From assembly GCA_037178855.1 (NCBI GenBank), contig JASJZC010000006.1, forward strand, positions 8,784,501 through 8,848,500: DNA of 64,000 bases, read 5' to 3'. Below the pieces are notes generated by a model. The model had not been told where the DNA came from. It did no database searches and saw only the letters and a program-made list of their open reading frames with translations. Both the position numbers and the translations under genes were made by a program. Below, one piece after another: positions 48,801-63,835 of the stretch. Numbering within the stretch: position 1 is the first letter of the stretch; each line of letters begins with the position of its first letter. Source of the stretch: Oscheius sp. JU75 (lineage: Eukaryota; Nematoda; Chromadorea; Rhabditida; Rhabditidae).

Positions 48801-51534
<2,734 letters not shown>

Positions 51535-51972
51535 TCTAGAACGAACATTTAGCTATATTCCGACGCAAAGATCAAAGCGAGACATGAATAAAGTGAAAAG
51601 AAGGCTAAAAAGAGGTTATGAAAGTCCGGAAAGGGTGAATAAGCGACGGTCAAAAAGAGCTGGTGATGTGGTGAACGAATCGGAATCCCTGATCGGCGTG
51701 ACGCGGCAGGACGTTCGCGTTGAGACGCGTGGCTCGTGGATCAAACAATGAACCCTTGGAAACTATTTAGCATAGAAAAAGGACTAAAAATGGAGGAAAT
51801 AAAGCAGAAAATGGGGGAATTATCCCATTTCTGGAAACGAAATTAAATTATTTTGAATTGTGCGCATATTTTCAAACTACAGTATCTTACACTGTTTGAA
51901 AAAGCTCGTGTCTATTTATTGCAATTTGCTCGCCTTCACTCCTTCAAAATCTTGTCATTTTTGCTTCAGATA

Positions 51973-53635
51973 ATGCTCGGACGGTCTCTGAACAGCTGCG
52001 GCAAAATCGCCAATCGTATCATGCAGACTCGGCCCTCATCAACTGGGTTCAGCTTCGGTAAACTGCCAGTTTTCCCAAATACACCCTGTTTAGAGTTCAC
52101 CCCGGACCAGCTGGAGCTGAAAACGGCCGTGCGCAAATTCGTTTCCGATGAAATCATCCCCAAAGCGGCCGAATATGACCGGACAATGGAATATCCTTGG
52201 GAGATTATCAAAAAAGCACATGCTCTTGGCTTCCTCAACTCTGAAATCCCTGCCGAATATGGTTAACCTTGTCTTCAAGCTGTTTTAGGCTTGTTTTCAG
52301 GCGGAGTCGGACTGGATACGGTGGGAAGCACGATACTATCGGAGGAAGTCGCTTATGGATGGTTTGGCCACATTTTTCATACTATTCAAGCCCCTTTTAG
52401 CTCTGGAATTGCCACCGCCATGTCCGGCAACGGGCTGGCAGAAACCCCGCTGATAATCGCCGCCAACGAGGACATCAAGAAGCGCTTCTTGTGCAGAATG
52501 ATCGAGGAGCCTCTTGTTGCTGTAAAATCTTTATTTTTGGGGTTCAGCTGGCCAAATTTCAGTCCTATGCGGTAACCGAGCCGGGCTGCGGCTCCGATGT
52601 GGCCGGAGTCAAGACCAAGGCTGTGAAGAAGGGCGACGAGTACGTGATCAACGGCAGCAAGATGTGGATAACGAATGCCGGTCATGCTAATTGGTTCTTC
52701 GTCCTGGCCAGAACTGCCGAGGATCCCAAGACCGCGCCAGGGAAAGCCTTCACCGCTTTCGTTGTCGAAGGCGACTCGGCTGGCATCACGCGAGGCAGAA
52801 AGGAGATAAATATGGGACAGCGATGCTCCGATACGCGTGGAATCACCTTCGAGGACGTTCGTGTCCCAGCCGTCAATGTCGTAGGAGCACCAGGCGAAGG
52901 ATTCAAGGTCGCGATGAAGACGTTCGACCGGACCCGCCCCACGGTAGCTGCTCTGGCCACCGGAGTCATTGCTCGCTGTCTTGACGAGGCCACCAAGTAC
53001 TCGCTTGAGCGCAAAACATTTGGAACACAGATTTGTAATGTAAGCGGGCTATTTGTTGCAAGACAAACATGACTCTAGCATCAAGCAGTCCAAATGATGC
53101 TGGCCGAAACTGCCATGAATCTCGAACTGTCTCGTCTGATCACCTACAAGAGCGCTTTTGATGTAAGTTGCTCCATTTTTTCATTTAACGACCCGTTGGG
53201 GTCGTATGACTTGACTGGCGCGCCTCTTAGCAATACGCAAGCCTTTCCGCTAAAACTTTGTAAAGCCGCAACCACGACAGTTAGATAGCTTTTAAGGCCA
53301 AACCACTATTTTTAGATTATTTAGAACGAGAACAATGTTTTTAGGCTGACCAAGGCCGTCCCGGAAGTTACTACGCCTCGCTGGCCAAGCTGTATTCGAG
53401 TGAGGCTGCCAACAAGGCTGCTTCCGACGCGGTTCAGATCTTTGGCGGAGCTGGCTTCAATACGGAGTACCCGGTCGAGAAGTTGATGAGAGACGCCAAA
53501 ATTTTCATGATTTACGAAGGAACTAGTCAGGTATTCTATCCTATTTGTTTGTGTTATAGGCATTCTTTTCAGATCCAACGAATGGTCGTTGCCCGCCAGC
53601 TGCTTGGACGCATCAAAGAGACCGGACACTACTGA
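51973..53635 (+). CDS. ACADM: Medium-chain acyl-CoA dehydrogenase, mitochondrial
   Basis: Seven exons (51973-52261, 52301-52361, 52401-52521, 52563-53039, 53079-53162, 53345-53530, 53573-53635) join in phase to 426 residues (human MCAD 421). The FAD enzyme carries out the first step of beta-oxidation and passes electrons to ETF. The N-terminus ([20 protein letters not shown]) is a likely mitochondrial presequence. Landmarks: [14 protein letters not shown] (flavin site), [23 protein letters not shown], and IYEGTSQIQR with the catalytic Glu near 402. The 182-nt intron before exon 6 holds tRNA-like debris. Confidence 0.96.
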
Positions 53636-53910
53636 TTTTACCAATTTCAAAACTACTGTTTTAACTCTATACTTGTATCTTTTCTTCAAAAATAGTTTTA
53701 TGGGTTTTATAAACAGTCTTTCACTACCGACTGTCCATCCAATTCTCACCTGCTTGCTTGAGACAGGCCACAACTGTCGAGTCAGTCAACTGTTAAATCC
53801 ATAAATGGGACTGGCGTGTCGTCTAAGGAGTTAATAGAACAGTCTTGATCCAAAATTTCGCAGCCGAGAGGCGGGACCGTTGGTTAGGGAGACGCCCATT
53901 CAGGCCGGGC

Positions 53911-54112
53911 CTAAACCATTTTCAGCGCTCAGGGTATAGTAAGTACTTTAGGAATCAAGGTTGCATTTTTTTAGCTTTAAAAAGTTGTAGAGCAGAAAAA
54001 ATACAATACAACTTTAAAAATTGCAAAATTAGAAAAATGCAACCTTGACCCCAAACTTGCTAATTTCCGATGCGCATCCTGAGCGCTGAAGATGGTTTCG
54101 GCCCGGTCCGGC
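53911..54112. repeat. Foldback element of about 200 bp
   Basis: Arms pair in three blocks: AAACCATTTTCAGCGCTCAGG with CCTGAGCGCTGAAGATGGTTT, AAGGTTGCATTTTT with AAAAATGCAACCTT, and TTTAAAAAGTTGTA with TACAACTTTAAAA. The centre is A-rich. The innermost stem (AAGTTGTAG) shares sequence with the smaller palindromic family. Looks like a MITE or foldback element. Confidence 0.85.
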
Positions 54113-54275
54113 CTTTTCCGGGCCTAAGACGCATGTCTGTCCAAAGTAGACAAAGAATCTTGAAAATGTTCGTGTTTTTCCAATTAAAATAGGACACAAA
54201 GCCGTTTACACAGAGACGTTTGTTCGCGGCGCCCTATTACGGCCTGTAACCCCCATTCACCATTTCTCTCTACCG

Positions 54276-54650
54276 ATGGCACTCGCCCTCCTCATCGCCG
54301 GTCCCTTCAGCTATGTTGTTTTGATTCTTTTGTTGACAGCAGCTTATAGAAATGCCACCGGTGAGAAAATCTTAACCGATATTTGTGTAAAAGTATGTTT
54401 AGGAGCTGATAGAGCGGAAGAGGACGGTTCTCCTTGATTCGATTTAATTTTAATAAAGATTTAAACAGCTGTAAAAGGGGAAAGGGCGTGTGCGGGAACA
54501 TATCTAGCTGACTGTCACTTTCCAGCCCGGCGCGCTGTCCGAACGAGGTCACTACGGATCCGCACACTCGAATCGATGTCCATAACAACTTCCTCAAGGG
54601 GAGGTGCTACTATTGAACTTGTTTCTGCCTCTTTCAGTCGTTTTTCATGA
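54276..54650 (+). CDS. Small membrane or secreted protein, 69 residues
   Basis: Two exons (54276-54360, 54526-54650) join in phase. A hydrophobic N-terminus (MALALLIAGPFSYVVLILLL) is followed by a basic segment (ARRAVRTRSLRIRTLE) and a Ser-rich end. It could be a membrane-anchored peptide. Family not recognised. Confidence 0.4.
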
Positions 54651-54825
54651 AGAACGTTCCTATATTCTTGATTTTCCTAGAAGAACCCGCATTTTTCACG
54701 ACCCTGTTAGCCAGAACTGGCCGCAATAGGCTTACAATCGTAACACGCGATCGGAGACGGCGATTGCACCGTACCTTTCTCTTCTTTTTGGCTTCTAAAC
54801 TGTTTTCTTGAGCGTTTCCAGAGCC

Positions 54826-57800
54826 ATGCTTCGCTGTGCGAATCCCTTCGGGATTCTACAGGACTTTTTGGCCGAATGCTTCTATCGATACGGGCTCTTC
54901 ATCTCAAAACATCCTCGAATTTTCGTCTTGTGTCCACTCATTCTCACCTGTTTCTTCTCTTTTGGAGTCCTGAACTTTCGAATGGAGGTAGGTCAGACGT
55001 TTTGGCAGTTTTTTCGGTCGAAGCATGGAAAAGATTGCTATCTGAAGCTCGCCGCGGTGAAGACATGTCGGCGCTCAGAAGTCGTGGCTTTACTTGTCAA
55101 ATTTTAAGGCTCAGGAACACATTTTTTTGCTTATTAGTGTCCTGCAAAGTTGTAGCGCTCGATCTGTTCTACAATTTAGCAAAGCATTGAAAAAATAAAA
55201 AACGCCATCTTGGGTCCATCTCAGGGCTCACCGCTCCAGTTATGATTGGACAGGTGAACGGCACTTTTTTTTTCAAACAGGTCCCGCACCGAACTCCCCC
55301 TGAAATTTAAACTTCTGCATTTTTCGGTGCTCTACACACTTTTTTTGATTTCTAAATGTGCTCAATCGATTCGCCGCCAAATTTCACCCTATAGTCGTCT
55401 TCTTCCGCAAAAAAATTACCAAGAAAAATAGGATATTGACTAAACGTTCTGACGTTGTACGGCCATTTTCTCCATCTTTCTCAGTAGTTTTCTGTCAAAG
55501 TAGGCTACTTCGACAGTAAATAATTGCTAGCCTACTGATTCGTCTACTGAAAAAGAATTTAGTTGCTGCTCCAAAACATGGGGAGCATGTTGCTCCTCGA
55601 GTTCTCTACAATTGCTTGGAAAAGATAAAATTGAACAGTCTAGGAATAAAAGTATAGAGACTTACAGAGTTCTATAACCCGTTCGCCTTTTTTCTGCTAT
55701 CTAAATGTGTGTCTAAAGTTTCTAGGATCTTTCAAACGAAACCGTCTGGGCCTTTAACTTTGGTGAGCTACAAAAAGGTCCGGTGATAAGAATGGTTTAT
55801 AAAGATAATAGAGAAAGAGATACAAACGTAACAAGAATAGCAATCCGTGTCTCGACTAGCTAGCTAATCCCGAGAGAGCTGCCACCTTCTCCCGGGCGCT
55901 CGCACGCTCCGAACTCTCCCGTCCCGCCCCTTAAGGCTGGAACGGCGACCTTTGATAGAGACCTTTCCTGCTCTGACACCCCCGAAAACCCCCAGAACCC
56001 GAAACAAGGCTATGCAACGGCAGAGACAGCACATAACGCTTCTCGCTGTCTCAGCTGGTCAAAAAGCAACTTTGTGAGATGCTACGAGTGGGAAATGAGG
56101 ACTGAATCCACTACTTTTACCAAACATAATCACTTCAGGACGACCTCCGCTTCCTGTATTCTCCAGAACATTCTAAGTCGAGAGTTGAGTATGAGATTCA
56201 CAGGCAGTTCTCTGGAGACTCGACAAATAAGTAGGCTCTTCTTATAGTTTTTTCAACCTATTTTAGTTCATTCGTTTCGATAACCATTGAGTCGAAGGAT
56301 CTGGTCGACAAGAACTTGTTGAACAAGACGAGGGGAGCCCAGATTGTCCAGTTCAACAAGTTTGTTCTGAACAACATGACACTTGACATCCGGAATCACA
56401 AAGTCCATTTCGGGATAGATATCTGTCCTGGCCTGAAGCAGTGCACCTTCAGCAATACCATTATCGATATTTTCTACAACTCATTTTGGAGCAAACGGGT
56501 GAGTGTAAAAAAGAACTGCTCAATTTGACCCAAAGTTGCGTGCTGCATTTTTGATTTCACATAAAATTGCAAACTCTTCCTTTCGACCCGTAAAATCCAG
56601 TCGGTACGTATTTTGCTTAAAATTAGGTCTGCGGAGTAAGTTCATTATCCATTTTTAGCTCCGTTCCGAGCCCCGAATCAAGTTCAACTACCCTACAATG
56701 ACCTTCTACGACACAAAACTCTTCCTTCCGACCCATTTCTATGGGGTCCAAGTGGACGACTCTGGAAATATCGGATACACGGACATGGTACATATGATCT
56801 ACCAGATTCCCAGCTATAAGGATGTGAGTTTAGAACATAATCATCGAAAAATAAACCTAGATAACTTCCGAGGAGGTGTCAAAGTCATTCGAAGAAGCCT
56901 TGAGACCACTCCTCGACAATTCATCGTTTCCCTTCAAGACTTCCGTCTTCTCCTTGGCTATACTGAAAAACGAGATGCAGAAAAATGCCACCTACACTGT
57001 TCCCTTTATTTCGCTGACAGTACTTCTACTCGTCTCTTTCACTGTCATCTCCTGGTAGGTCTCTTGAAGAAATTTTACCATACGCTTAAAAACACGTAAT
57101 TTCCAGGACAAGACAGCATTTTTTATTTTTTTTGATGATCTGCAAAAATGTAGCTCTTGATCTGCTCAATAGCTTTGCAGAACATCAACAGTTTGAAAAA
57201 CGCTGTTTTGAACCCGAGAAAGGCACTGTTTATCGCGCATTCTGTTTCGAAGTCTCCCGCCCGTACACTCTCGGCTGTCCTAAAGGTGATACTAAGATGG
57301 TACGGGCAAGACTAGCATTTTTTAGCTTTCCTTTGTTCTACAAAGTTGTAGAAGAGATGAAGGGCTACAACTTTGCAGAATATTGGAAAGTTCAAAGATA
57401 ACCTCTTAGGCCCGATGTTTTCTATGAGAAGACACCTCAGGTGCTCGTTTCAGTATGACCGGTGACTGGATAACCTCCAAGCCAATTGAAGCCCTGATCG
57501 GTGTTCTTACCTCCTCAATGGCTATTGTCAGCTCGGCTGGGATTCTGTTCGCCATGGACGTTCCCTATATTTATCAGGTATCTATGATTAGTTTCCCCAA
57601 TAACAAGCGAGCAACAGGTGACAGTAATGCCCTTCCTTGCTCTCTCCATCGGGGTAGACGACGTCTATGTGATGCTCGGAGCCTGGCAAGATACCAGTCG
57701 ACTGTTGTCGCCCGAAAAAAGAATGGCTCTGGCTCTTGAAGAAGCCGGAAGTGCTATTACAGTGACCTCACTCACCTCTGTACTCTCGTTCCTCATCGGG

Positions 57801-59792
57801 ACCTTCTCCTCCACACCGGCTATCGCCATTTTCTGCAAATTCATTGCCCTAGCTATAGCCTTTGACTGGTGCTACCAGCTGACCTTCTTCGCCGGGGTCA
57901 TGGTCCTTGGGGCTCGGAGAGAGACAGCCGGATATCACTGTATCTTTGTCTGGAAGAGATGCTCGAAGAGCGAGATCGAGAAGGCCAAACAGCCGGACGC
58001 AATCTCCCCGATGAGGCACTTCTTTGAGAACGTTTTTGCTCCTAGACTGTGCAAGCCCCACGTCAGGATACTCACTGTAAGTGACAACAGAATAGAGAGA
58101 CAGAGAGATAGAGATAGAAAGACAGGAAGACAGAGAGACAGAGAAACGTATTTCAGTGTGTCCTCTACGCAGTGTACATCTTCACGGCCTTCTACGGCTG
58201 TTCCCTACTTCGTCCCAATCTGACCCCATCCCGTCTTGTCGTAGACGACTCTCCTCTAATCGACTACCTTCATCTGGCTGAGAACAAGATCTGGGCAGAG
58301 GGGCTCATCGGCAGGGTCTATGTCAACTCTGCTCCAGACTTTAGTAAGAACCCCGAAATGGTGGGATCTTGATTTGCCCTGTACTATCTCTCAATAGCTC
58401 GCTGCGCGCAAACTTCCCTTAGTAGCGCAATCGGCTCTGTCTGCGAAACCAAAGAAGCTAGGTTCGAACCCCATGATTTTGTTTTTTGATGAGATGTCTC
58501 TTGATGTATTTAGAATCAGTTATCAGCCTCAATGACCTTAGGATATTTTAAGAAAGAAAGGTTCCAGATTGAGAGAGTGCTGAACCTGGTAGAGGAGCTT
58601 GAGAGCACTCCCTACTCCATGGGACTGAACTCGACATCTATTTGGCTCCGAGACTTCAACGACTACCGACAGTTCTTCTCAGGCGGTGACGAAAAGTGAG
58701 TACATTTTGTTTTTCCCAACTAAAAGGTTACAGATTCTACGAGACATTGAAGGCGTTCCTTCACGTCTCATTCAATAACCATTGGGAGACTGATCTACAG
58801 TGGACGAAGAAGAATGGATCTGAGGAGGTAGGCCTATGTCAAAGAACAACAAGCTGTTATTTTCTGTCATTCTCTACTCCTCTATCTTTCTGTCTCTCTG
58901 TCCTTCCGTCTCTCTGCCTCTCTATTACTTAGGTTTTTGTCTAATCTAAGGGAGCTGATGGTCAATTCGATTCCTTGTCTCTGACAGACACGGTTGTATT
59001 AGTAGGTAGAGAGATTTTTTTTTTCAGATGTACGTGGACAAATTTGTTTTCACGACAGCCTTCAAGATAGACAGTTGGAATGGGAGGACGGAACTGTTGC
59101 TAATGTGGAGGAACATCACAGCGAAGTATCCGGAGCTGCATGCTCTTGTTTTTGACGAGAACAACTTCTATTCCGACCAGGTATGATATTATTTTATCTG
59201 CTAAAAGTGCATATTTTAGATGTTGGAACTTCAAACAACCACCCTTCAATCCCTTGGAACCGCCATTCTCACCCTTATAGCAGTGTGTATACTCTTCGTA
59301 GCCGAGTCTTCCATCGTCTTTTGGGTAGTCTTCACTCTGATCTCCATGGATATCGGGACGGCTGGGCTCTTGTCTCTTTGGGGAGCTGATTTGGATCCAA
59401 CGACTGTGGTTAACATTCTGGTAAGGACAGAGATAGAGAAAGATAGGAATACAGATAGACAGGAAAAAAAATTACAGATGTCAATCGGACAGTGCATAGA
59501 CTTTGCCACCCATGTCGGATACCGGATCTATCGCTCAAAAAAGAAGAACCCTGACGAGAGAATACGCGACTCTCTGGGAGCCATCGGATGGCCTGTCCTC
59601 CAGGCAGGCATTTCCACGCTTCTGGCCATCATAGTCATGATTCTCGTCCCTTCAAACGCGGTCAGAATGTTCGCTCGAACAGCTGTCCTCGTCGTGGGTA
59701 CGGGTCTTTTCCATGGGCTCTTCATTTTACCAGTTATTATACGAACTTTTGCAAGTGATGCGAAGGCTCACGAAGAGAAGCGAAGGCATTAG
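54826..59792 (+). CDS. ptr: Patched-related sterol-sensing membrane protein
   Basis: Thirteen exons (54826-54987, 56139-56230, 56267-56498, 56659-56823, 56861-57054, 57454-57577, 57618-58076, 58157-58360, 58553-58695, 58734-58827, 59028-59180, 59220-59420, 59478-59792) join in phase to 845 residues, normal for nematode PTR proteins. These RND-type 12-span proteins act in moulting, cytokinesis and lipid handling. Landmarks: NFRMEDDLRFLYSPEHS, the sterol-sensing domain with MPFLALSIGVDDVYVMLGAWQD, a second GIST-like half (MSIGQCIDFATHVGY, AGISTLLAIIVMI), and a short basic tail. The 1.15-kb intron 1 contains a palindromic element; others hold GACAGAGA runs and a tRNA-like module. Confidence 0.93.
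55138..55187. repeat. Palindromic element copy in ptr intron 1
   Basis: TCCTGCAAAGTTGTAG and CTACAATTTAGCAAAG, diverged arms over a short spacer. Confidence 0.7.
57129..57190. repeat. Palindromic element copy in ptr intron 5
   Basis: GATGATCTGCAAAAATGTAG opposed to AGCTTTGCAGAACATC. Confidence 0.7.
57334..57382. repeat. Second palindromic element copy in ptr intron 5
   Basis: GTTCTACAAAGTTGTAG and CTACAACTTTGCAGAA with an 18-nt spacer. It lies 145 bp from the preceding copy and in the same orientation. Confidence 0.85.
58418..58475 (+). repeat. tRNA-like module in ptr intron
   Basis: TTAGTAGCGCAATCGGC (A-box) and AGGTTCGAACCCC (perfect B-box). It resembles the start of tRNA-Met or tRNA-Trp type sequences, but the acceptor strand is absent. 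Confidence 0.55.
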
Positions 59793-59797
59793 AGTTT

Positions 59798-59803
59798 AAT
59801 AAA
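59798..59803 (+). terminator. AATAAA poly(A) signal of the ptr gene
   Basis: Hexamer 6 nt after the TAG stop. The convergent CCP gene ends about 100 bp away. Confidence 0.6.
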
Positions 59804-59899
59804 GTTGAAGTGTCTGCCTCTCTGTCTCTATGCCTTTCTGTCTCTTTGTCTCTCTGTCTTTCTGTCATGAGTGTTCGAGCACCAGATAAGAGAATAAGT

Positions 59900-62800
59900 T
59901 TATTGTTTCCTTGGATCTGGTAGACACAACGGGACACGACGAGACCATCTCCCGGCAGCGACACAGCTGAGGACATTCTCCGCATTGAGCTTATAGTCCG
60001 GAGAGGGACAGTAGAAGACAATTTTCTCTCCGACCAGGTAATATTCCTTCGCCGGAGCTGTGGAATCTCCATTCTCTGGTCGCCCTGGATGGCGACAGTA
60101 GGGCTCACCTGGATTTTTGTAAGAATCTATCGTCTGAACTCACATTTCGTCATGATCTGACTCCATTTTCCGTTGCTCTGACAAATCGAGAAGTCTCCCC
60201 CGGTCAGCAGATGATTGGTGATGCATCCGAACAAGGCCACGTCTCCTTTCTGATACTGTTTGCGGTTCGAGCCGATGATGAAACCGTTCTTCGGGGGCAT
60301 CACGGGACCACATTTGACTATGGCGCAGGTGGGCAGTTTGTCACTCCAGGTCCCATCGTTCCGACAGTGCATGTACTCTGTGCCGATCATGGTGAAGCCT
60401 TTGTTGCATTGGAAAATGGCAACTCCTCCTGAATGGTCAGCTATTAGCCAAATAGATGCTAATGCGTTAGGAATCGCTGGCAGCAACTTCGTCCGCATCC
60501 GCATCGCCCCTTTTAGCGCGGATATGAGGATGATCTTGGTAAAAAGCTAAAAAATAGGCATTTTGTCCAAGTTTTGCAGTTTCCATGAGAAAAAAATGAT
60601 ATCTCTTTCGATGAAAATAAGGGTTTTAACAGTCAAGTTCACATCAACATCCACATCCGCAAACGTTAAAGTCGCTAATATCCGCGTTTTTTTTTCAAAT
60701 CCGCATCCGAAATCGCATCCGCAACACTTTTTTTTTGAGATGCGAATGTATCCGCATCAAAAAAATGTCCTCACCAAACTTGAACGAAGAAATGCTGACA
60801 GACATGAGACTTCCATCAACGGCTAGAGGCGGACATTGGGTGGCTTGACATCTCGGGGCTGAATGACTCCATGTCCCATTGGATTGACACGTTGAGGTTG
60901 GCGATCCCAGGATTCTATAGCCCTGAGGACAGGAAAACTGAGCTACCGTGCCGGTGAACAGGGTCCTGCTGGAAAAGTAGACGTAGAGATGGGACGAGTT
61001 CTGAAGAACACTGCAGGCTCCTTCTGGAAACGTTTTGATGCTATCACTAGAGTTCGAGGCGACTACCTTCTACTTTGAGCTTCATGGTATTCCTCTTCCC
61101 AGTCGGAGAAACACAGTGGATTAGACCAGAATCTTCTTTTTGAGCCACTGTCACGGTCAGTTGATAGGCATCGAGTTCATTCTTCCCACCAACATCCACC
61201 GTCGTCCATTGCGTCGGGTAGGACCGGTACGTCGAGGTGTGTTCCTAAAAGTTCAAATAGAAACCCATGTAGTTATGCGATTCTTTAGGATCAAGACGGC
61301 ATGATTGAGCTTCCCGATGTCTTGTAAAGTTGTAGAGCTGATCAAGGGCTACAACTTTGTAGATCATCACAAAGTTCAAAGATGCCGTCTTGTGCACAAT
61401 TGAGGACTGGCCACGATGAAGTTCTCGACGCGCCCAAGGCTTGGCTTGGTTTGTCAAGATTTGGGCCCACGATCTTGTTTTGGAGTTTATTGATGTTCTG
61501 CAATGTTGTAAAACAAATCAAGAACTACAACTTTTCAGAACATCGGCATGTTTCTGGTCAAGGAATTGACAACCAAAAGGGCGTGAACGGTATTTAGCTT
61601 ACCCATCGCGGCTTTCCAGTCTCCTTGGGTCTAAGACAGAAGAATGAAATAGTCGAGCTTCTTGATACTACCAGCTCTCCGTTTGAGGACAGTGAGTACG
61701 GTCCTCCTTCCACCCTGTAATGAATGGGTGGACAATCCCTCCCGTCTTCAGGATCCAGAGGAAGACAATAAGGTGACGGAGACGTCCATTTGCCACCCCG
61801 ACACATAGCCTCGGACTTTCCTCGGAGCAATTCCATTCCCGGATTGGCACATCGGAAGACCAGCTTTGTGCCTTCTGAACAAGATAGTCATTGAAAAGCA
61901 CGCTCTGTAGCCGCGTAGGAAGAAGCGCTCTCTTTCCAGCGTGGCGTAGCCGGTTAACGCTCCGACTACAAAACCAAAAAAGCCGGATTCGAATCCCACA
62001 CTCGACAACACTTTTTGTCTCTTTATGAACCGTACGGTAGCAGTTTTAAAAGGTTGTTTTTTTGTCAAGTTCATTAGTTTTCAAGTTCTTCCTACACACC
62101 GAATTCAACAAAGGGAGGAGATACCTTTGAAATGCTGGTTGAAGAGAATGGTTTCCATTCTGGCCGAATCGAAGGTGACAGTCCGAGAGTTCAGCTGGAT
62201 CTTGAACTCGCACGAGCCATCGTCTAGAGCACTCTGTCAAAGAGTCAGTCAAAGCACCTACGAAGCGGACAGGTGACATTCCTCTTCTGATTCCACTTGC
62301 CCCTTCGACATTTCCATTCCGCTGTGTCATCGTCCGAGCTGACTGCACAGCCAATCTAAGAGTCTTAGGATATGGAAACCTGCAATAAAAGTTTTCACCT
62401 GAAGGGTAGTTCCATGCGAAAATGCATGTTCACTTTGCCAGACGTAGTTATCCAGGTTCAGAATACGCTGTCTCTTTCCAAGAGTCGGAACCTGGCACAT
62501 GTCGTGTCGAGGGGGCTCACGGAGCTCCGTGGCGTTGCCTGAGACTGTGTGGAACTAATTTCTATGATATTTGGATTACATACCACAAGGAAGAAGGTTA
62601 CTGATCCATTGACCGTTAACGCACTCTATGCCGCTGGCCTCTTCACGATTCTCAACACACTGAAGTGTTCCCTGTCTCTGTCTCTGTGACTCTCTTACCT
62701 TGTACTGGAAGATGGTACTGTTCGGATAGACAGCCTGATACCGATCCATCGATGTCCGTTTCATCCCCAGAACACGGTAGATTAGAGCGGGAGTCGAGTC

Positions 62801-63751
62801 CCGGGGAGGAATACAGTAAGTCGAGGCTGAATCTTTGGTGCTTTCGTAAAAAGAAAGCATACAGTTGGTCATGCATGACGGAGTTGGAGTAAGGGATCCC
62901 TTCGAGCAGGTGATAGTCAGATTTATGGTTGGACATACAAGGAATGTCACCTCACCATCCGGCAACATTTTGCGACTGTCCTGAAAGAATCCCACCGCGA
63001 GAGACGGCAGGTTGCACTCCTCTGAAAAAAGTTATTTTCTTATTTTTATGAATTCTTACGCGGTAGACAGTTCCCGAGCGGATTGGCTATGATTCCTCTC
63101 TTGCACTCAAGGACGCCGTTCCCTTCGAGGGTGTAGCCTCGAAGGCAGACCATGTTGGCAGAGCCGCCGTGCTCGATAACATCGTTCGATTGGAGGATTT
63201 GGGAAGAAGCTGTCTTGAGGAAAAAGACATGGAGACGGACCGGGACACGACAAGATTCTGTAATTGCTTTCGATCACGAGGTGGAGTAGGTAACAGAGAG
63301 ACAGAAAGACGGAGAGTCAGGGAGATAGAGGGACAGAAAGACAGACTTACTAGGAACACATTTAGCTATAGGAGGTGACCATCGGGTGCCGCTGCAAACG
63401 GAACGGCCGTCAAGGAAGTCGGCGGGGAACTCGAAACCTTCTCTGCAAACGACCTACATGATGGGTTGCGTCGGTTGAACCGAGCCTACCGTTATATCCC
63501 CCTCCTTGTTCAGGATTACATTCATTTCCGAAGTCGACTCCACAGTTGGACATGTACTTCTCTTGTTCCGCTCGGTTATGCTCCTTTCCTTTTCCCAAGA
63601 AATTCGGCCCTCGATCATTGGATGAGTCTGCGGCACGCACTGTGGTATAACACTCGGCTTCCATTGACCGTCCACACAGGAGGCCTTCGGCGCCCCGATC
63701 AGGTAGTAGCCCTTGTCGCATTGGAAGCTGATCGCTCGGCCTTGTTCAACT
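59900..63751 (-). CDS. CCP (sushi) and Ig domain protein, hikaru-genki-like, 5' partial
   Basis: About 13 exons, from 63751 down to the final exon 60108-59900. They encode a chain of CCP modules (ISFQCDKGYYLIG...CVDGQW; VVCREGFEF...GTRWSP; SANMVCLRGYTLEG; VFRCANPG...CRGGKWTSP; AQFSCPQGYRILG; AIFQCNKGFTMIG; ALFGCITNHLLTGG; IVFYCPSPD). One Ig-type domain lies among them (about 61700-61067: TISFFCLRP...GKPRW, YQLTVTVAQKEDSGLIHC). The Ig plus CCP arrangement is that of Drosophila Hikaru genki, a synaptic-cleft protein that organises acetylcholine receptors; nematode LEV-9 is a CCP relative. A 28-nt gap with a phase break at 62234-62261 is unexplained. The stop codon overlaps an AATAAA. Confidence 0.85.
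60486..60760. repeat. Scattered ATCCGCATCC motifs
   Basis: At least six copies of (C)ATCCGCA/ATCCGCATCCG in a CCP-gene intron, irregularly spaced. Confidence 0.6.
61319..61370. repeat. Palindromic element copy in CCP gene intron
   Basis: CTTGTAAAGTTGTAG and CTACAACTTTGTAGATCATC. The flanks also pair: AAGACGGCATGATTGAGC on the left with TTCAAAGATGCCGTCTT on the right, so the palindrome spans about 110 bp here. Confidence 0.85.
61493..61546. repeat. Second palindromic element copy in the same intron
   Basis: GATGTTCTGCAATGTTGTA opposed to CTACAACTTTTCAGAACATC. Confidence 0.85.
61938..62004 (+). repeat. tRNA-like (SINE-like) module
   Basis: GCGTGGCGTAGCCGGTTAACG (A-box), CTCCGACTACAAAACC, and GCCGGATTCGAATCCC (B-box). 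It shares the CGACTACAAAACC block with the copy at 17590 but lies on the other strand. Confidence 0.6.
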
Positions 63752-63835
63752 CTAAATTCTTACATTTGAACTGAACGTCATTTGGAAACGCGCGCTTTTT
63801 GAATTTGGGCCCGAACTTGCCCCAGGAACATATAC

